Below are positions 15,386 through 23,409 of a DNA stretch of 64,000 bases, piece after piece. The first letter of the stretch is position 1; each line of letters begins with the position of its first letter. Source of the stretch: Uruburuella suis. Lineage in GTDB: Bacteria > Pseudomonadota > Gammaproteobacteria > Burkholderiales > Neisseriaceae. The DNA is taken from positions 10,198-74,197 of the forward strand of contig NZ_SLXE01000013.1 in NCBI RefSeq assembly GCF_004341385.1, given 5' to 3'. The position numbers and the translations under genes are program-made. The notes under the pieces were generated by a model, which saw only the letters and a program-made list of their open reading frames with translations, was not told the DNA's origin and did no database searches.

Positions 15386-17280
15386 ACGCGTGCGTGCCTA
15401 TGGCACACACCCTACACACGAATCAAGAAACCGCCGCTCGACGGTAGGGTGTGTGGCGCAAGCCACGCACGCGTTTGGCGGGGAAATGGTTTATGCCCCC
15501 ATGCCGTCTGAAAAAGAAAAGGCCGTCTGAAAGAAAAGTTTCAGACGGCCTTTAAATCAAAAACCTTAAACCCGAAAAACGCGTGCGTGCCTATGGCACA
15601 CACCCTACACACAAATCAAGAAACCGCCGCTCGACGGTAGGGTGTGTGGCGCAAGCCACGCACGCGTTCTCAAATATAAACGCCAATCCCTATTCCCCCA
15701 AATTCATCACCGAGCTTTCCTTACTTCCGCCCCAATCCAACGCAAACAAGCCTCGCCGGACATCACGGTGGAATGAAGAAAACGGCCACTCTTTCACGCT
15801 ATTCACCAAGCCATGTTTCACCGGGTTGAAATACACATAATCCACACACCGCCGCAAATCAGCATCATCGCATACCGTATGTTCATAAAAGCGCCGTTGC
15901 CAAATCCCTTTTTCCCGCCGCCGCTTCTTACTTGCAGAAATATTTTCAAGCGATTCGAATGCATCGGAAAATTTCGTTTTCAACAAACGCCAGCGCAGCG
16001 AATAATCATCATCGCCATCAGGCAAAGCCCAAACCGCATGAATATGATTCGGCAACACACAAACCGCCACCGTTTCAAAAGCATAACGTTGTTGCACAAA
16101 AGCATAAGCTTCACGCAGCAAATCAATTTGCTCGACCAGCAGGCAGGATTTTGAATTTGCCAATTTTACCGTAAAGAAAAACGTGCCGCCCGCAAGATAA
16201 TTCCGACGATAATGAGACATTTATTTCCCTTGTTATTATTTGTTCGTTTCAATCATAGCAAAGCGCTTAGAAAAGAAAAGCCCGTCTGAAAGAAAAGTTT
16301 CAGACGGCCTTTATTTCCAAAATCAAAAACCCGAAAAACGCGTGCGTGCCTGTGGCACACACCCTACACACAAATCAAGAAACCACCGCCCAACGGTAGG
16401 GTGTGTGGCGCAAGCCACGCACGCGTTTAGCGGGTGGAATGGGTTATGCAGGCTACGCTGGCTTGTTATTAGTTACTCGTTTCAATCATAGCAAAGCGCT
16501 TAGAAAAGAAAAGGCCGTCTGAAAGAAAAATTTCAGACGGCCTTTGTTTCCAAAATCACAAACCCGAAAAACGCGTGCGTGCCTGTGGCACACACCCTAC
16601 ACACAAACCAAAAAACCGCCGCCCGACGGTAGGGTGTGTGGCGCAAGCCACGCACGCGTTTGGCGGGTGGAATGGGTTATGCAGGCTACGCTGGCTTGTT
16701 ATTATTTGTTCGTTTCAATCATAGCAAAGCGCTTAGAAAAGAAAAGGCCGTCTGAAAGAAAAATTTCAGACGGCCTTTATTTCCCAAATCACAAACCCGA
16801 AAAACGCGTGCGTGCCTGTGGCACACACCCTACACACAAATCAAGAAACCACCGCCCAACGGTAGGGTGTGTGGCGCAAGCCACCACGCGTTTGGCGGGT
16901 GGAATGGGTTATGCAGGCTACGCCGTCTGAAAAAGAAAAGCCCGTCTGAAAGAAAAGTTTCAGACGGGCTTTATTTCCAAAATCAAAAACCCGAAAAACG
17001 CGTGCGTGCCTGTGGCACACACCCTACACACGAATCAAAAAACCGCCGCCCAACGGTAGGGAGTGTGGCGCAAGCCACGCACGCGTTTGACGGGTGGAAT
17101 GGGTTATGCCCCCATGCCGTCTGAAAAAGAAAAGCCCGTCTGAAAGAAAAGTTTCAGACGGCCTTTATTTCCAAAATCAAAAACCCGAAAAACGCGTGCG
17201 TGCCTGTGGCACACACCCTACACACGAATCAAAAAACCACCGCACGACGGTAGGGTGTGTGGCGCAAGCCACGCACGCGT
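15386..17280 (+). repeat. Array of 89-bp cloverleaf repeats and DUS hairpins around a RAYT gene
   Basis: Seven copies of one 89-bp element, all in the same direction: 15386-15474, 15579-15667, 16338-16426, 16571-16659, 16804-16891, 16998-17086 and 17192-17280. Each copy has outer arms ACGCGTGCGT / ACGCACGCGT, small hairpins GCCTATGGC (or GCCTGTGGC) and GGCGCAAGCC, and a central stem ACACACCCTAC / GTAGGGTGTGT. A facing DUS pair precedes each. Start-to-start distances are 194 or 233 bp; the 233-bp units carry an extra segment (for example 16695-16745) identical to the region just upstream of the RAYT start. The RAYT lies between copies 2 and 3. Confidence 0.92.
15690..16220 (-). CDS. REP-associated tyrosine transposase (RAYT)
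   Basis: A 176-residue member of the Y1/HUH transposase superfamily (IS200/IS605 relatives, TnpA-REP branch). The metal-binding HUH motif is seen in VLPNHIHAVW (His59 and His61) and the nucleophile region in WQRRFYEHTV (Tyr112). The family's C-terminal VYFNPVKHGLV (about residues 129-139) is also present. Length and motifs are intact, with no frameshift. AAGGGAAA lies before the ATG. RAYTs are usually single-copy and non-self-mobile, and are thought to cut and spread the short palindromic repeats that flank them. Here the gene is flanked directly by the 89-bp cloverleaf elements and DUS hairpins, so those are its likely substrates; this is inference. Confidence 0.92.
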   Translation of the reverse strand: MSHYRRNYLAGGTFFFTVKLANSKSCLLVEQIDLLREAYAFVQQRYAFETVAVCVLPNHIHAVWALPDGDDDYSLRWRLLKTKFSDAFESLENISASKKRRREKGIWQRRFYEHTVCDDADLRRCVDYVYFNPVKHGLVNSVKEWPFSSFHRDVRRGLFALDWGGSKESSVMNLGE

Positions 17281-17348
17281 TTGGCGGGTGGAATGGGTTA
17301 TGCAGGCTACGCTGGCTAATCGTACCTACGGAAACGAACGCAAACCGC

Positions 17349-17770
17349 GTAGGTACGATTAGCGCAGCGTAATCGTACGCATGAAACTCACCGCACACCC
17401 AAAAACCAAACAAGCCGTCTGAATAGCCAAGTTTCAGACGGCTTGTGAGGTTTTCATCAACTTAACGCCGATAGCGTGCGCGATGTGTGCGATGCATGCG
17501 TACGATTACGCCGCCTTTGGGCGGCGTGCGTACCTACGGCGCTGCATTCAAAGCGACATCCGACGTAGGTACGATTAGCTTTGTCAAAACAAAGCGTAAT
17601 CGTACGCATGAAACTCACCGCACACCCAAAAACCAAACAAGCCGTCTGAATAGCCAAGTTTCAGACGGCTTGTGAGGTTTTCATCAACTTAACGCCGATA
17701 GCGTGCGCGATGTGCGAAACGCATGCGTACGATTACGCCGCCTTTGGGCGGCGTGCGTACCTACGGCGCT
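17349..17770. repeat. Direct repeat of about 200 bp with DUS and CGTACGATTA hairpins
   Basis: 17349-17543 and 17565-17770 are nearly identical over most of their length. Each contains GTAGGTACGATTAGC...GTAATCGTACGC, a facing pair of the variant AAGCCGTCTGAA, GCGTGCGCGATGTGCGA, and GTACGATTACGCCGCC-TTT-GGGCGGCGTGCGTAC. The loop of the first hairpin differs between copies. It lies directly downstream of the first pilin gene; no gene is seen in it. Confidence 0.75.
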
Positions 17771-17780
17771 ACGGCGCTGG

Positions 17781-18293
17781 CTACGGCGCTTTCATGGTGC
17801 AATTGTTCACATCCAACCCGGTGTTGGCGGCGGCGGCGGGCAGGGTGATTTCACATTGCCATGCGCCATCGGTGTTGCGCAGCATTTGGATGGTGGCGCC
17901 GTTTAGCACGGAAGCCACGTCGCCGCCCATCTCGCCTTCGAGCCCTTGGAATGTGCCGCCGCTGCCGCTGATGGTGGCCAGGCGGATGATGTTGGAAGCG
18001 GGATTGCTGCCGTTGAGGCCGATGTATTCGTAGGTTTTGCCGTTATCGCCGGTTTGGCCGTCCTGGCTTTCGTCCACGGTGGGGAAGCCACCGCGCAGTA
18101 AGATGGTTTCGATGGCAACGCGGGTGGAATTCAGCTCATACACGGCGCGGGTGAGCTGGGTTTTGGCCACATATTGCTGGTAAAGCGGCAAGGCAACAGC
18201 GGCAAGAATGCCGATAATCGCAATAGTGATCATCAGCTCAATCAGGGTGAAGCCGCGAATAAGGCGGCTTGGCGGAAATTCATGTGCATACAT
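17781..18293 (-). CDS. Type IV pilin-like protein
   Basis: A 170-residue prepilin. A 14-residue leader ending in RG precedes FTLIELMITIAIIGILAAVA, the N-methylated hydrophobic helix with the conserved Glu5 of mature pilins. The body carries two cysteines near the C-terminus (WQCEITLP and VNNCTMKAP), fitting the usual disulfide-bonded D-region. It is therefore exported, cleaved by the prepilin peptidase PilD and assembled into, or at the base of, a type IV pilus. AAAGG precedes the ATG. It follows another pilin gene in the same direction with a terminator between them. Whether this or the neighbour is the major subunit cannot be told from sequence. Confidence 0.9.
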   Translation of the reverse strand: MYAHEFPPSRLIRGFTLIELMITIAIIGILAAVALPLYQQYVAKTQLTRAVYELNSTRVAIETILLRGGFPTVDESQDGQTGDNGKTYEYIGLNGSNPASNIIRLATISGSGGTFQGLEGEMGGDVASVLNGATIQMLRNTDGAWQCEITLPAAAANTGLDVNNCTMKAP

Positions 18294-18361
18294 AGTCGTG
18301 CCTTTGGCTATGTTGGGATTTTCTTATTATTCAGGGGCGGTCATCCGAGCGGAAACCGCTT

Positions 18362-18393
18362 ATAAAAACGCACCGCAGATTAAGCGGTGCGTT
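18362..18393 (-). terminator. Terminator between the two pilin genes
   Basis: On the minus strand AACGCACCGC and GCGGTGCGTT form a 10-bp stem with a 7-base loop followed by TTTT. It lies about 20 bases past the upstream pilin's stop, so the two pilin genes probably have separate transcripts. Confidence 0.85.
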
Positions 18394-18411
18394 GATTTAA
18401 GTTACTACTTA

Positions 18412-18882
18412 TTAGCTGGCAGTCTTAGTGCAGCCAGCCGGTCGGTATTTCTCATCAGCATCGGTAGAGCAAGCCCAAGAACCATCGGCAGAACGGGTCC
18501 AAATAACTTTTTTGCCGGCAATCGCAGTAGCAGCGCTGTCACCAAAAATACCGGTAATAGTTGCAGCAGTACCATCCATTTTTACAGAGGGAATCTCAGT
18601 CATCAAGTTCGATTTGGTTGCACCTAACTGGCAGTTACCGGCGGCAGTACCAGCAGCAGTACCAGCAGCAGTACCAGCAGCAGTAACAACAGTAGTACGA
18701 CCATTCAACATACAAGTTTCTACTATAGTTTTCAGTGAACCGGTTTCACCAACCACGCGGGTTACTTGCGAGCTGGCAATATAGTTTTGATACAGCGGCA
18801 GCGCGATTGCTGCCAAGATGCCGATAATCGCCACAACGATCATCAACTCGATCAGGGTAAAACCTTTTTGAATAGCTTTCAT
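18412..18882 (-). CDS. Type IV pilin (PilE/PilA-like)
   Basis: A 156-residue prepilin with the short leader MKAIQKG, then FTLIELMIVVAIIGILAAIA and PLYQNYIASSQVTR, the classic neisserial type IV pilin N-terminus. Cysteines occur in ETCMLNG, GNCQLG, SWACST and AGCTK, allowing two disulfides. After the first cysteine there is a low-complexity segment encoded by a 12-bp tandem repeat (Ala-Gly-Thr-Ala units, about residues 67-80), which can change length without loss of frame. The short leader and strong similarity to major pilins suggest this is the main subunit; I am less sure of that than of the family. It is followed by its own terminator and a second pilin gene. Confidence 0.93.
   Translation of the reverse strand: MKAIQKGFTLIELMIVVAIIGILAAIALPLYQNYIASSQVTRVVGETGSLKTIVETCMLNGRTTVVTAAGTAAGTAAGTAAGNCQLGATKSNLMTEIPSVKMDGTAATITGIFGDSAATAIAGKKVIWTRSADGSWACSTDADEKYRPAGCTKTAS
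18644..18683. repeat. 12-bp tandem repeat inside a pilin gene
   Basis: GCAGTACCAGCA is present three times exactly (18644-18655, 18656-18667, 18668-18679), followed by a decayed fourth unit. On the coding strand each unit encodes Ala-Gly-Thr-Ala in some register, so slippage would change pilin length in steps of four residues. Confidence 0.9.
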
Positions 18883-19394
18883 GTGTTTGAACTCCAGTTA
18901 AAATGTGAATAGTTTGTTATGAAAAAAAATCCCGTAATGTGCTTGGCACGTTTTTTTATGGTTACTGCTAATACTGCTCAGGGTACAACAATGAAGAAGG
19001 AATACTGCACCGTTTGGGCTTGGCTGCCGCTGCTCTGTTTCGGCTGCGGCCTTGGCGGTTGATTTTAGTTAAGCATTCGGTGTGCCAGATTTTGGATTTT
19101 GTGAAATTAAATTATTATTTTGTTGATTTTATTTGCGTTTATTTTTATTTTTGGGGGAATATTTGCGGTGAAAATCGGGGGCTTGGGGCTGCCGCAGATT
19201 GTTAGGCTGACAAAATTTGTCATTTTTTTGCCATTTTCGGGAACTTTTTTCGGCATGGTGCGCTTTTGCGGCGTGCGTACGCATGAAATCTTCGGTTTTT
19301 ATAAAACAAACACAGGCCGTCTGAAGAAGAGGTTTCAGACGGCCTGTGTGCCATGCGTACGATTACGCTGCGCTAATCGTACCTACGCCTTGCT
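18883..19394. other. Spacer upstream of the pilin gene, no gene seen
   Basis: About 500 bases, AT-rich in the middle. It holds the pilin promoter region (not resolved), a facing DUS pair at about 19315-19346, and a CGTACGATTACGCTGCGCTAATCGTAC hairpin at about 19354-19387. Short hydrophobic frames here have no coding character. Confidence 0.5.
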
Positions 19395-19483
19395 GATTCT
19401 CGAATCCGACATTTGGCCGCAAGGCCGAATAGGCGCGATATGCTTGCTCTTCGAGCAAGTGTCGGATTCGAGCATCCGGCCTA
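19395..19483 (+). repeat. TCGGATTC structured repeat, copy 2
   Basis: Starts GATTCTCGAATCCGACATTTGG and ends TCGGATTCGAGCATCCGG, with the inner CTTGCTC-TTC-GAGCAAG hairpin. One arm is slightly degraded compared with the copies at 5008 and 62826. Confidence 0.7.
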
Positions 19484-19503
19484 TGCCCTGCATCGCCCGC
19501 CAA

Positions 19504-19785
19504 ACGCGTGCGTGGCTTGCGCCACACACCCTACCGTCGGGCGGCGGTTTCTTGGTTTGTGTGTAGGGTGTGTGCCACCGGCACGCACGCGTTTTTCGGG
19601 TTTAAGGTTTTTGATTTAAAGGCCGCCTGAAACTTTTCTTTCAGACGGCTTTTTCTTTTCAGACGGCATGGGGGCATAAACCATTCCACCCGCCAAACGC
19701 GTGCGTGGCTTGCGCCACACACCCTACCGTCGGGCGGTGGCTTCTTGGTTCGTGTGTAGGGTGTGTGCCACAGGCACGCACGCGT
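19504..19785 (-). repeat. Two further 89-bp cloverleaf repeats, inverted
   Basis: Copies at 19504-19592 and 19697-19785 lie in the opposite direction to the 15-17 kb array and are spaced 193 bp, the same period as the short array units. A DUS pair lies between them (about 19620-19648). They form a small second array with no RAYT. Confidence 0.9.
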
Positions 19786-19812
19786 TTTTCGGGTTTAAGG
19801 TTTTTGATTTAA

Positions 19813-19842
19813 AGGCCGTCTGAAACATTTTTTCAGACGGCC
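19813..19842. repeat. DUS inverted repeat
   Basis: Facing AGGCCGTCTGAA copies with a short T-rich loop, upstream of the patatin-like gene; belongs to the same unit structure as the preceding cloverleaf copy. Confidence 0.7.
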
Positions 19843-19908
19843 TTGATGTTTCTTTAAGCGCGGGCGCGTTATAATGCGGCTTTTGTTATCACGCTGATTT
19901 TAAACGCT

Positions 19909-20808
19909 ATGCTTACTTTATCTTTTGCCCGCCCTGCCCGCCGCGCTTTTTTATATGCTGCTGCGGCGCTTTTTTTGGCCGCTTGCGGCAGCACGCAGGC
20001 GCCGGCGCCCAAGCCGCAGCCTGCGGCCAAGCCGGTGGTGGCGCTGGCGCTGGGCGGCGGGGCTTCTAAGGGCTTTGCCCATATCGGCGTGATCAAGGTG
20101 TTGCGCCAAAACAATATTCCGATTGATATGGTGACGGGCACGAGCGCGGGCGCGGTGGTGGGCAGCCTTTATGCTTCGGGCATGAGCCCCGACCGGCTGG
20201 AATTGGAAGCGGAAATTTTGGAAAAAGCCGATGTGGTGGATTTAACTTTATCCACCACGGGCTTTATCAAGGGGCAAAAGCTGCAAGATTATATCAACCG
20301 CAAGGTGGGCGGTCGCGCGATTCAGGATTTGCCGGTGAAATTTGCGGCGGTGGCCACGGATTTTTCGAGCGGCAAGATGGTGGCGTTTAACCGGGGCAAC
20401 ACGGGCCAGGCGGTGCGCGCTTCGGTGAGCATTCCGAATGTGTTTCAGCCGGCGGTAATCGGCGGGCATAAATATGTGGACGGCGGCCTCTCGGCGCCGG
20501 TGCCGGTAACGGCGGCGCGCAATATGGGCGCGAATGTGGTGATTGCGGTGGATATTTCCGCCCGCCCGGCCAAGCTTTCGGATTCGGGCTTTTTCTCTTA
20601 TTTGGATCAGAGCCTGAATATTATGAGCGTGTCGGCGCTGAATCAGGAATTGAGCAAGGCCACGGTGGTGATTAAGCCCAAGGTGCAGCAATTGGGCGCG
20701 GTGGGCGGCTTTGATCAGAAGCACCAGGCCATCAAGCTCGGCGAAGAAGCAGCGCGCGCGGCTTTGCCGCAGATTCGGGCGGCGCTGGCGAAATATCCGG
20801 CGCGCTGA
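19909..20808 (+). CDS. Patatin-like phospholipase family lipoprotein
   Basis: A 299-residue protein with an N-terminal lipoprotein signal (lipobox LAAC, Cys near residue 26) followed by a proline/alanine-rich linker. The patatin domain begins VVALALGGGASKGFAHIGVI, whose GGGxxKG is the oxyanion-hole motif. The nucleophile elbow is GTSAG (serine near residue 85) and the catalytic aspartate lies in DGGLS (about 190-194). It should be a membrane-anchored serine acyl hydrolase acting on phospholipids or similar esters (RssA/YchK-like family). The ATG at 19909 is the first that includes the whole signal peptide. A DUS hairpin follows the gene at 20867. Confidence 0.9.
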   Translation: MLTLSFARPARRAFLYAAAALFLAACGSTQAPAPKPQPAAKPVVALALGGGASKGFAHIGVIKVLRQNNIPIDMVTGTSAGAVVGSLYASGMSPDRLELEAEILEKADVVDLTLSTTGFIKGQKLQDYINRKVGGRAIQDLPVKFAAVATDFSSGKMVAFNRGNTGQAVRASVSIPNVFQPAVIGGHKYVDGGLSAPVPVTAARNMGANVVIAVDISARPAKLSDSGFFSYLDQSLNIMSVSALNQELSKATVVIKPKVQQLGAVGGFDQKHQAIKLGEEAARAALPQIRAALAKYPAR

Positions 20809-20866
20809 TTTTTGCGGGGTGGTGTTTAATGGTTATTCACATTAATCGGTTGTGATTGAATACGAT

Positions 20867-20893
20867 GCCGTCTGAAAGATTTTTCAGACGGCC
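20867..20893 (+). terminator. DUS inverted-repeat terminator after the patatin-like gene
   Basis: GCCGTCTGAAA and TTTCAGACGGC with a short loop, then a run of Ts (CCTTTTTTA). Confidence 0.8.
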
Positions 20894-21548
20894 TTTTTTA
20901 AATTTAAGTTTTCATAGGCCGGATACTTGTATCCAACATTCACCGCAGCGCTGATGCTTGTTCTGCGAACAAGTGTCGGATTCGAGAATCCGACCTACGC
21001 CTGCTGATGATTGCATGTGACGCAAACCGCCGTAGAGGCCGTAGTACGCATGGCGCACAGGCCGTCTGAAACTCTTTTCCAGACGGCCTGCGACCTTTGC
21101 AAAATGCCCGTTCCGTCGCTCCTGCGCAGGCAGGAGCCCAGCCTGAAGCGCAGCTTCAGTTGTCGGGCAAATAGTCGCCACCAATACGAAAACAATCAAA
21201 TATTTGATTTTATAAAGAATTTATTCTTTTTAAGAATGCATGAGGCAAGCAAAGCGCTGCTTTGCACCGGGCACCCGCCTGCGCGGGTGCGACAGATATC
21301 TGGTTTTGCAAAGATCTCAGGCCGTCTGAAAAATGTTTTTATGTGTTCAGACGGCCTGGTTGGGTTTTGGGTGTGGTGCAAGCGCCATGCGTACGATTAC
21401 GCTGCGCTAATCGTACCTACGCAGGTTCTACGCAGTTTCGCCGTTTCCGCAGGTCGGATTCGAGAATCCGGCCTGCGCGGTTGCGCTGCCCCAAAGTTTT
21501 AAAAATCCAGTACAATACTCGGTTGAATTCGATAGCGAAAAGAAGATC
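20894..21548. other. Repeat-rich spacer before prfB
   Basis: No gene seen. It contains a TCGGATTC structured repeat (about 20915-20998), DUS pairs at about 21060-21088 and 21320-21356, a GCGCAGG/CCTGCGC hairpin near 21120, GCACCCGC-CTGC-GCGGGTGC near 21271, a CGTACGATTACGCTGCGCTAATCGTAC hairpin (about 21390-21422) and a short TCGGATTC half-repeat (about 21452-21477). The prfB promoter must lie in the last 70 bases. Confidence 0.6.
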
Positions 21549-22652
21549 ATGGAAGCAGAAGCCATCAACCAGCTCAACAATACTTTATCCGACCTTGAGG
21601 GCCGCAGCGCGGATATCCGCGTGTATCTCGATTATGCGGGCAAAAAAGAGCGCCTTGAAGAGGTGGTCGGCCTCTCGGAAGACCCCGAGCTTTGGAACGA
21701 CCCGAAAAAAGCGCAGGAAATCGGCAAAGAGCGCAAAATGCTCGAGGGCATTGTGCTCACGCTCGAGCACATCGCCACGGGCATCGACGACAACCGCATG
21801 TTGATTGAAATGGCGGTGGAAGAAGCCGACGAAGCGGGCTTTGCGGCGGTGGAGCAAGATGTGGCCGCGCTCGAGGCGCAAATGGCCGATTTGGAATTCA
21901 AGCGCATGTTCAACCAGCCGGCCGACCCCAACAATTGCTTTATCGACATCACCGCCGGCGCCGGCGGCACCGAGGCGGAAGATTGGGCGGGCATGCTTTT
22001 GCGCATGTATTTGCGCTATGCCGAGCGCAAAGGCTTTAAAGTGGACGTGCTCGAGCAGGACGACGGCGAAATCGCAGGCGTAAACCGCGCCACCATCCGC
22101 TTAGAGGGCGAATATGCCTACGGGCTTTTGCGCACCGAAACCGGCGTGCACCGCTTGGTGCGCTATTCGCCTTTTGATTCGAATAATAAGCGCCACACTT
22201 CGTTTTCATCGGTGTTTGTTTACCCCGAGGTAGACGACAGCATTGAAATCGACATCAACCCGGCCGATTTGCGCATCGACACTTATCGCGCTTCCGGCGC
22301 GGGCGGCCAACACATCAACAAAACCGATTCGGCCGTGCGCATCACCCACGAGCCCAGCGGTATTGTGGTGCAATGCCAAAACGACCGCTCGCAACACGCC
22401 AATAAAGCGGCCGCCATGGAAATGCTGCGCTCGAAATTGTTTGAGCTGGAAATGCGCAAGCGCAACGAGGAAAAGCAGGCGCTCGAAGAGGGCAAAAGCG
22501 ATGTGGGCTGGGGCAGCCAAATCCGCTCTTATGTGCTCGATTCTTCGCGCATCAAAGATTTGCGCACCGGCCACGAAGTGGGCAACACCAAAGCCGTGCT
22601 CGACGGCGATTTGGACGGCTTTATCGAAGCGAGCTTGAAACAGGGCGTGTGA
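21549..22652 (+). CDS. prfB: Peptide chain release factor 2
   Basis: A 367-residue class I release factor recognising UGA and UAA. The catalytic GGQ is in GAGGQHINKTDSAVRITH (about residues 251-268). The tripeptide anticodon is expected as SPF, and RYSPFDSNNKRHTSF is present at about residues 206-220. The N-terminal region matches E. coli RF2, but the in-frame UGA used there for the autoregulatory +1 frameshift (after CUU near codon 25) is absent: this gene reads TAT-CTC-GAT-TAT through that point, so it is a single continuous frame. Downstream is a long DUS-based hairpin. Confidence 0.95.
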   Translation: MEAEAINQLNNTLSDLEGRSADIRVYLDYAGKKERLEEVVGLSEDPELWNDPKKAQEIGKERKMLEGIVLTLEHIATGIDDNRMLIEMAVEEADEAGFAAVEQDVAALEAQMADLEFKRMFNQPADPNNCFIDITAGAGGTEAEDWAGMLLRMYLRYAERKGFKVDVLEQDDGEIAGVNRATIRLEGEYAYGLLRTETGVHRLVRYSPFDSNNKRHTSFSSVFVYPEVDDSIEIDINPADLRIDTYRASGAGGQHINKTDSAVRITHEPSGIVVQCQNDRSQHANKAAAMEMLRSKLFELEMRKRNEEKQALEEGKSDVGWGSQIRSYVLDSSRIKDLRTGHEVGNTKAVLDGDLDGFIEASLKQGV

Positions 22653-22659
22653 TGCAGAA

Positions 22660-22714
22660 GGCCGTCTGAAAGAAACTGCGGCTGTCTGGAACTTTTCAGG
22701 TTTCAGACGGCCTT
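22660..22714 (+). terminator. DUS-based terminator after prfB
   Basis: AGGCCGTCTGAAAG at the left and TTTCAGACGGCCTTTTTA at the right with a 25-base loop holding decayed DUS copies; ends in a T run. Confidence 0.7.
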
Positions 22715-22751
22715 TTTATTATCTTTAAAATATGACATTGGAGATAATAAA

Positions 22752-23294
22752 ATGGATTGGGGCGCGGCAAGTGAATGGGCAAATGCCTTTATTGCAACCG
22801 TGGCGCTTTTTTTAGCCTGGAAAGCAGGCACACGCGCCAAGCAGCTTTATGAAGACGGTAAAAATAATGAAAAAATGCAAGAGCAGCTGCGCCGTCGCAG
22901 TGAGCCGGCCAAGCTTTCGGTGTGGTTTGCAGCACAAAAACAAGGTACTTATGCTTGGGGGCTGGTATTGAACAATGTGGCCGAGCGCCCTTTTTACGAC
23001 TTGTTGATTGAGGGCGAATATTGCGCCACCACGCCTACCGTCCATTTCAGCTATCAATATGTGAAAGTGATTCCGCCGGGCAGGTTTTTCGTGCCCTATA
23101 AACATAAGGAACCGGAGGGCCAATATCTTTTCGATCACCCAAAAGACTACGATGACGGGCTGCTCACCCCATTACTAACCAGTAAAAAACACATTATCCA
23201 CCGCATCAGCTTTACCGACAGCGATGGTTTTCAATGGGAAAGCGACGGCTTGGGCAATTTACGGGAAAAATCAAACCCCGCAATTTCAATTTAA
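22752..23294 (+). CDS. Hypothetical protein with one N-terminal membrane segment
   Basis: A 180-residue protein I do not recognise. Residues about 5-24 (AASEWANAFIATVALFLAWK) form one hydrophobic segment, followed by a charged, probably coiled stretch (about 25-55) and a soluble domain rich in aromatic residues (FYDLLIEGEY, GRFFVPYKH, SFTDSDGFQWE). The layout is that of a small inner-membrane-anchored protein with a beta-rich domain. GGAGATAATAAA precedes the ATG. It is a single gene between repeat spacers and codon use looks like its neighbours, so I take it as real. No function is proposed. Confidence 0.7.
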   Translation: MDWGAASEWANAFIATVALFLAWKAGTRAKQLYEDGKNNEKMQEQLRRRSEPAKLSVWFAAQKQGTYAWGLVLNNVAERPFYDLLIEGEYCATTPTVHFSYQYVKVIPPGRFFVPYKHKEPEGQYLFDHPKDYDDGLLTPLLTSKKHIIHRISFTDSDGFQWESDGLGNLREKSNPAISI

Positions 23295-23310
23295 ACCGCG
23301 CAAAACAGCT

Positions 23311-23409
23311 GTAGGTCGGATTCTCAAATCCGACATTTGGCCGCAAGGCCGAATACGCGCGATATGCTTGCTCTTTAAGCAAGTGTCGGATTCGAGAATC
23401 CGATCTACG
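23311..23409 (+). repeat. TCGGATTC structured repeat, copy 4
   Basis: Begins GTAGGTCGGATTCTCAAATCCGAC, ends TCGGATTCGAGAATCCGATCTAC, with inner arms ATTTGGCC-GCAA-GGCCGAAT and CTTGCTC-TTTA-AGCAAG. A facing DUS pair follows at 23418-23448, before a decayed glucose dehydrogenase gene. Confidence 0.75.

Noticed and set aside
15579..15667. The cloverleaf repeat as a tRNA gene
   Set aside because: Arm lengths, loops and conserved tRNA bases (T-loop, anticodon arm) do not fit; no CCA-like end or tRNA promoter features.
15386..17280. CRISPR-like regular repeat spacing
   Set aside because: Repeats are 89 bp, palindromic and spaced about 200 bp, the intervening sequence is itself repeated, and no cas gene is near.
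15583..17372. Several plus-strand frames of 80-130 codons with similar translations across the repeat array
   Set aside because: They are translations of the repeated DUS and cloverleaf units, so their similarity comes from the DNA repeat and not from a protein family.
18930..18980. TTGGCACG near 18951 as a sigma-54 promoter for the pilin gene
   Set aside because: It points away from the pilin gene and lacks a TTGC block at the right distance.
19014..19205. Short hydrophobic plus-strand frame upstream of the pilin gene
   Set aside because: AT-rich, no ribosome site, and no recognisable protein pattern.
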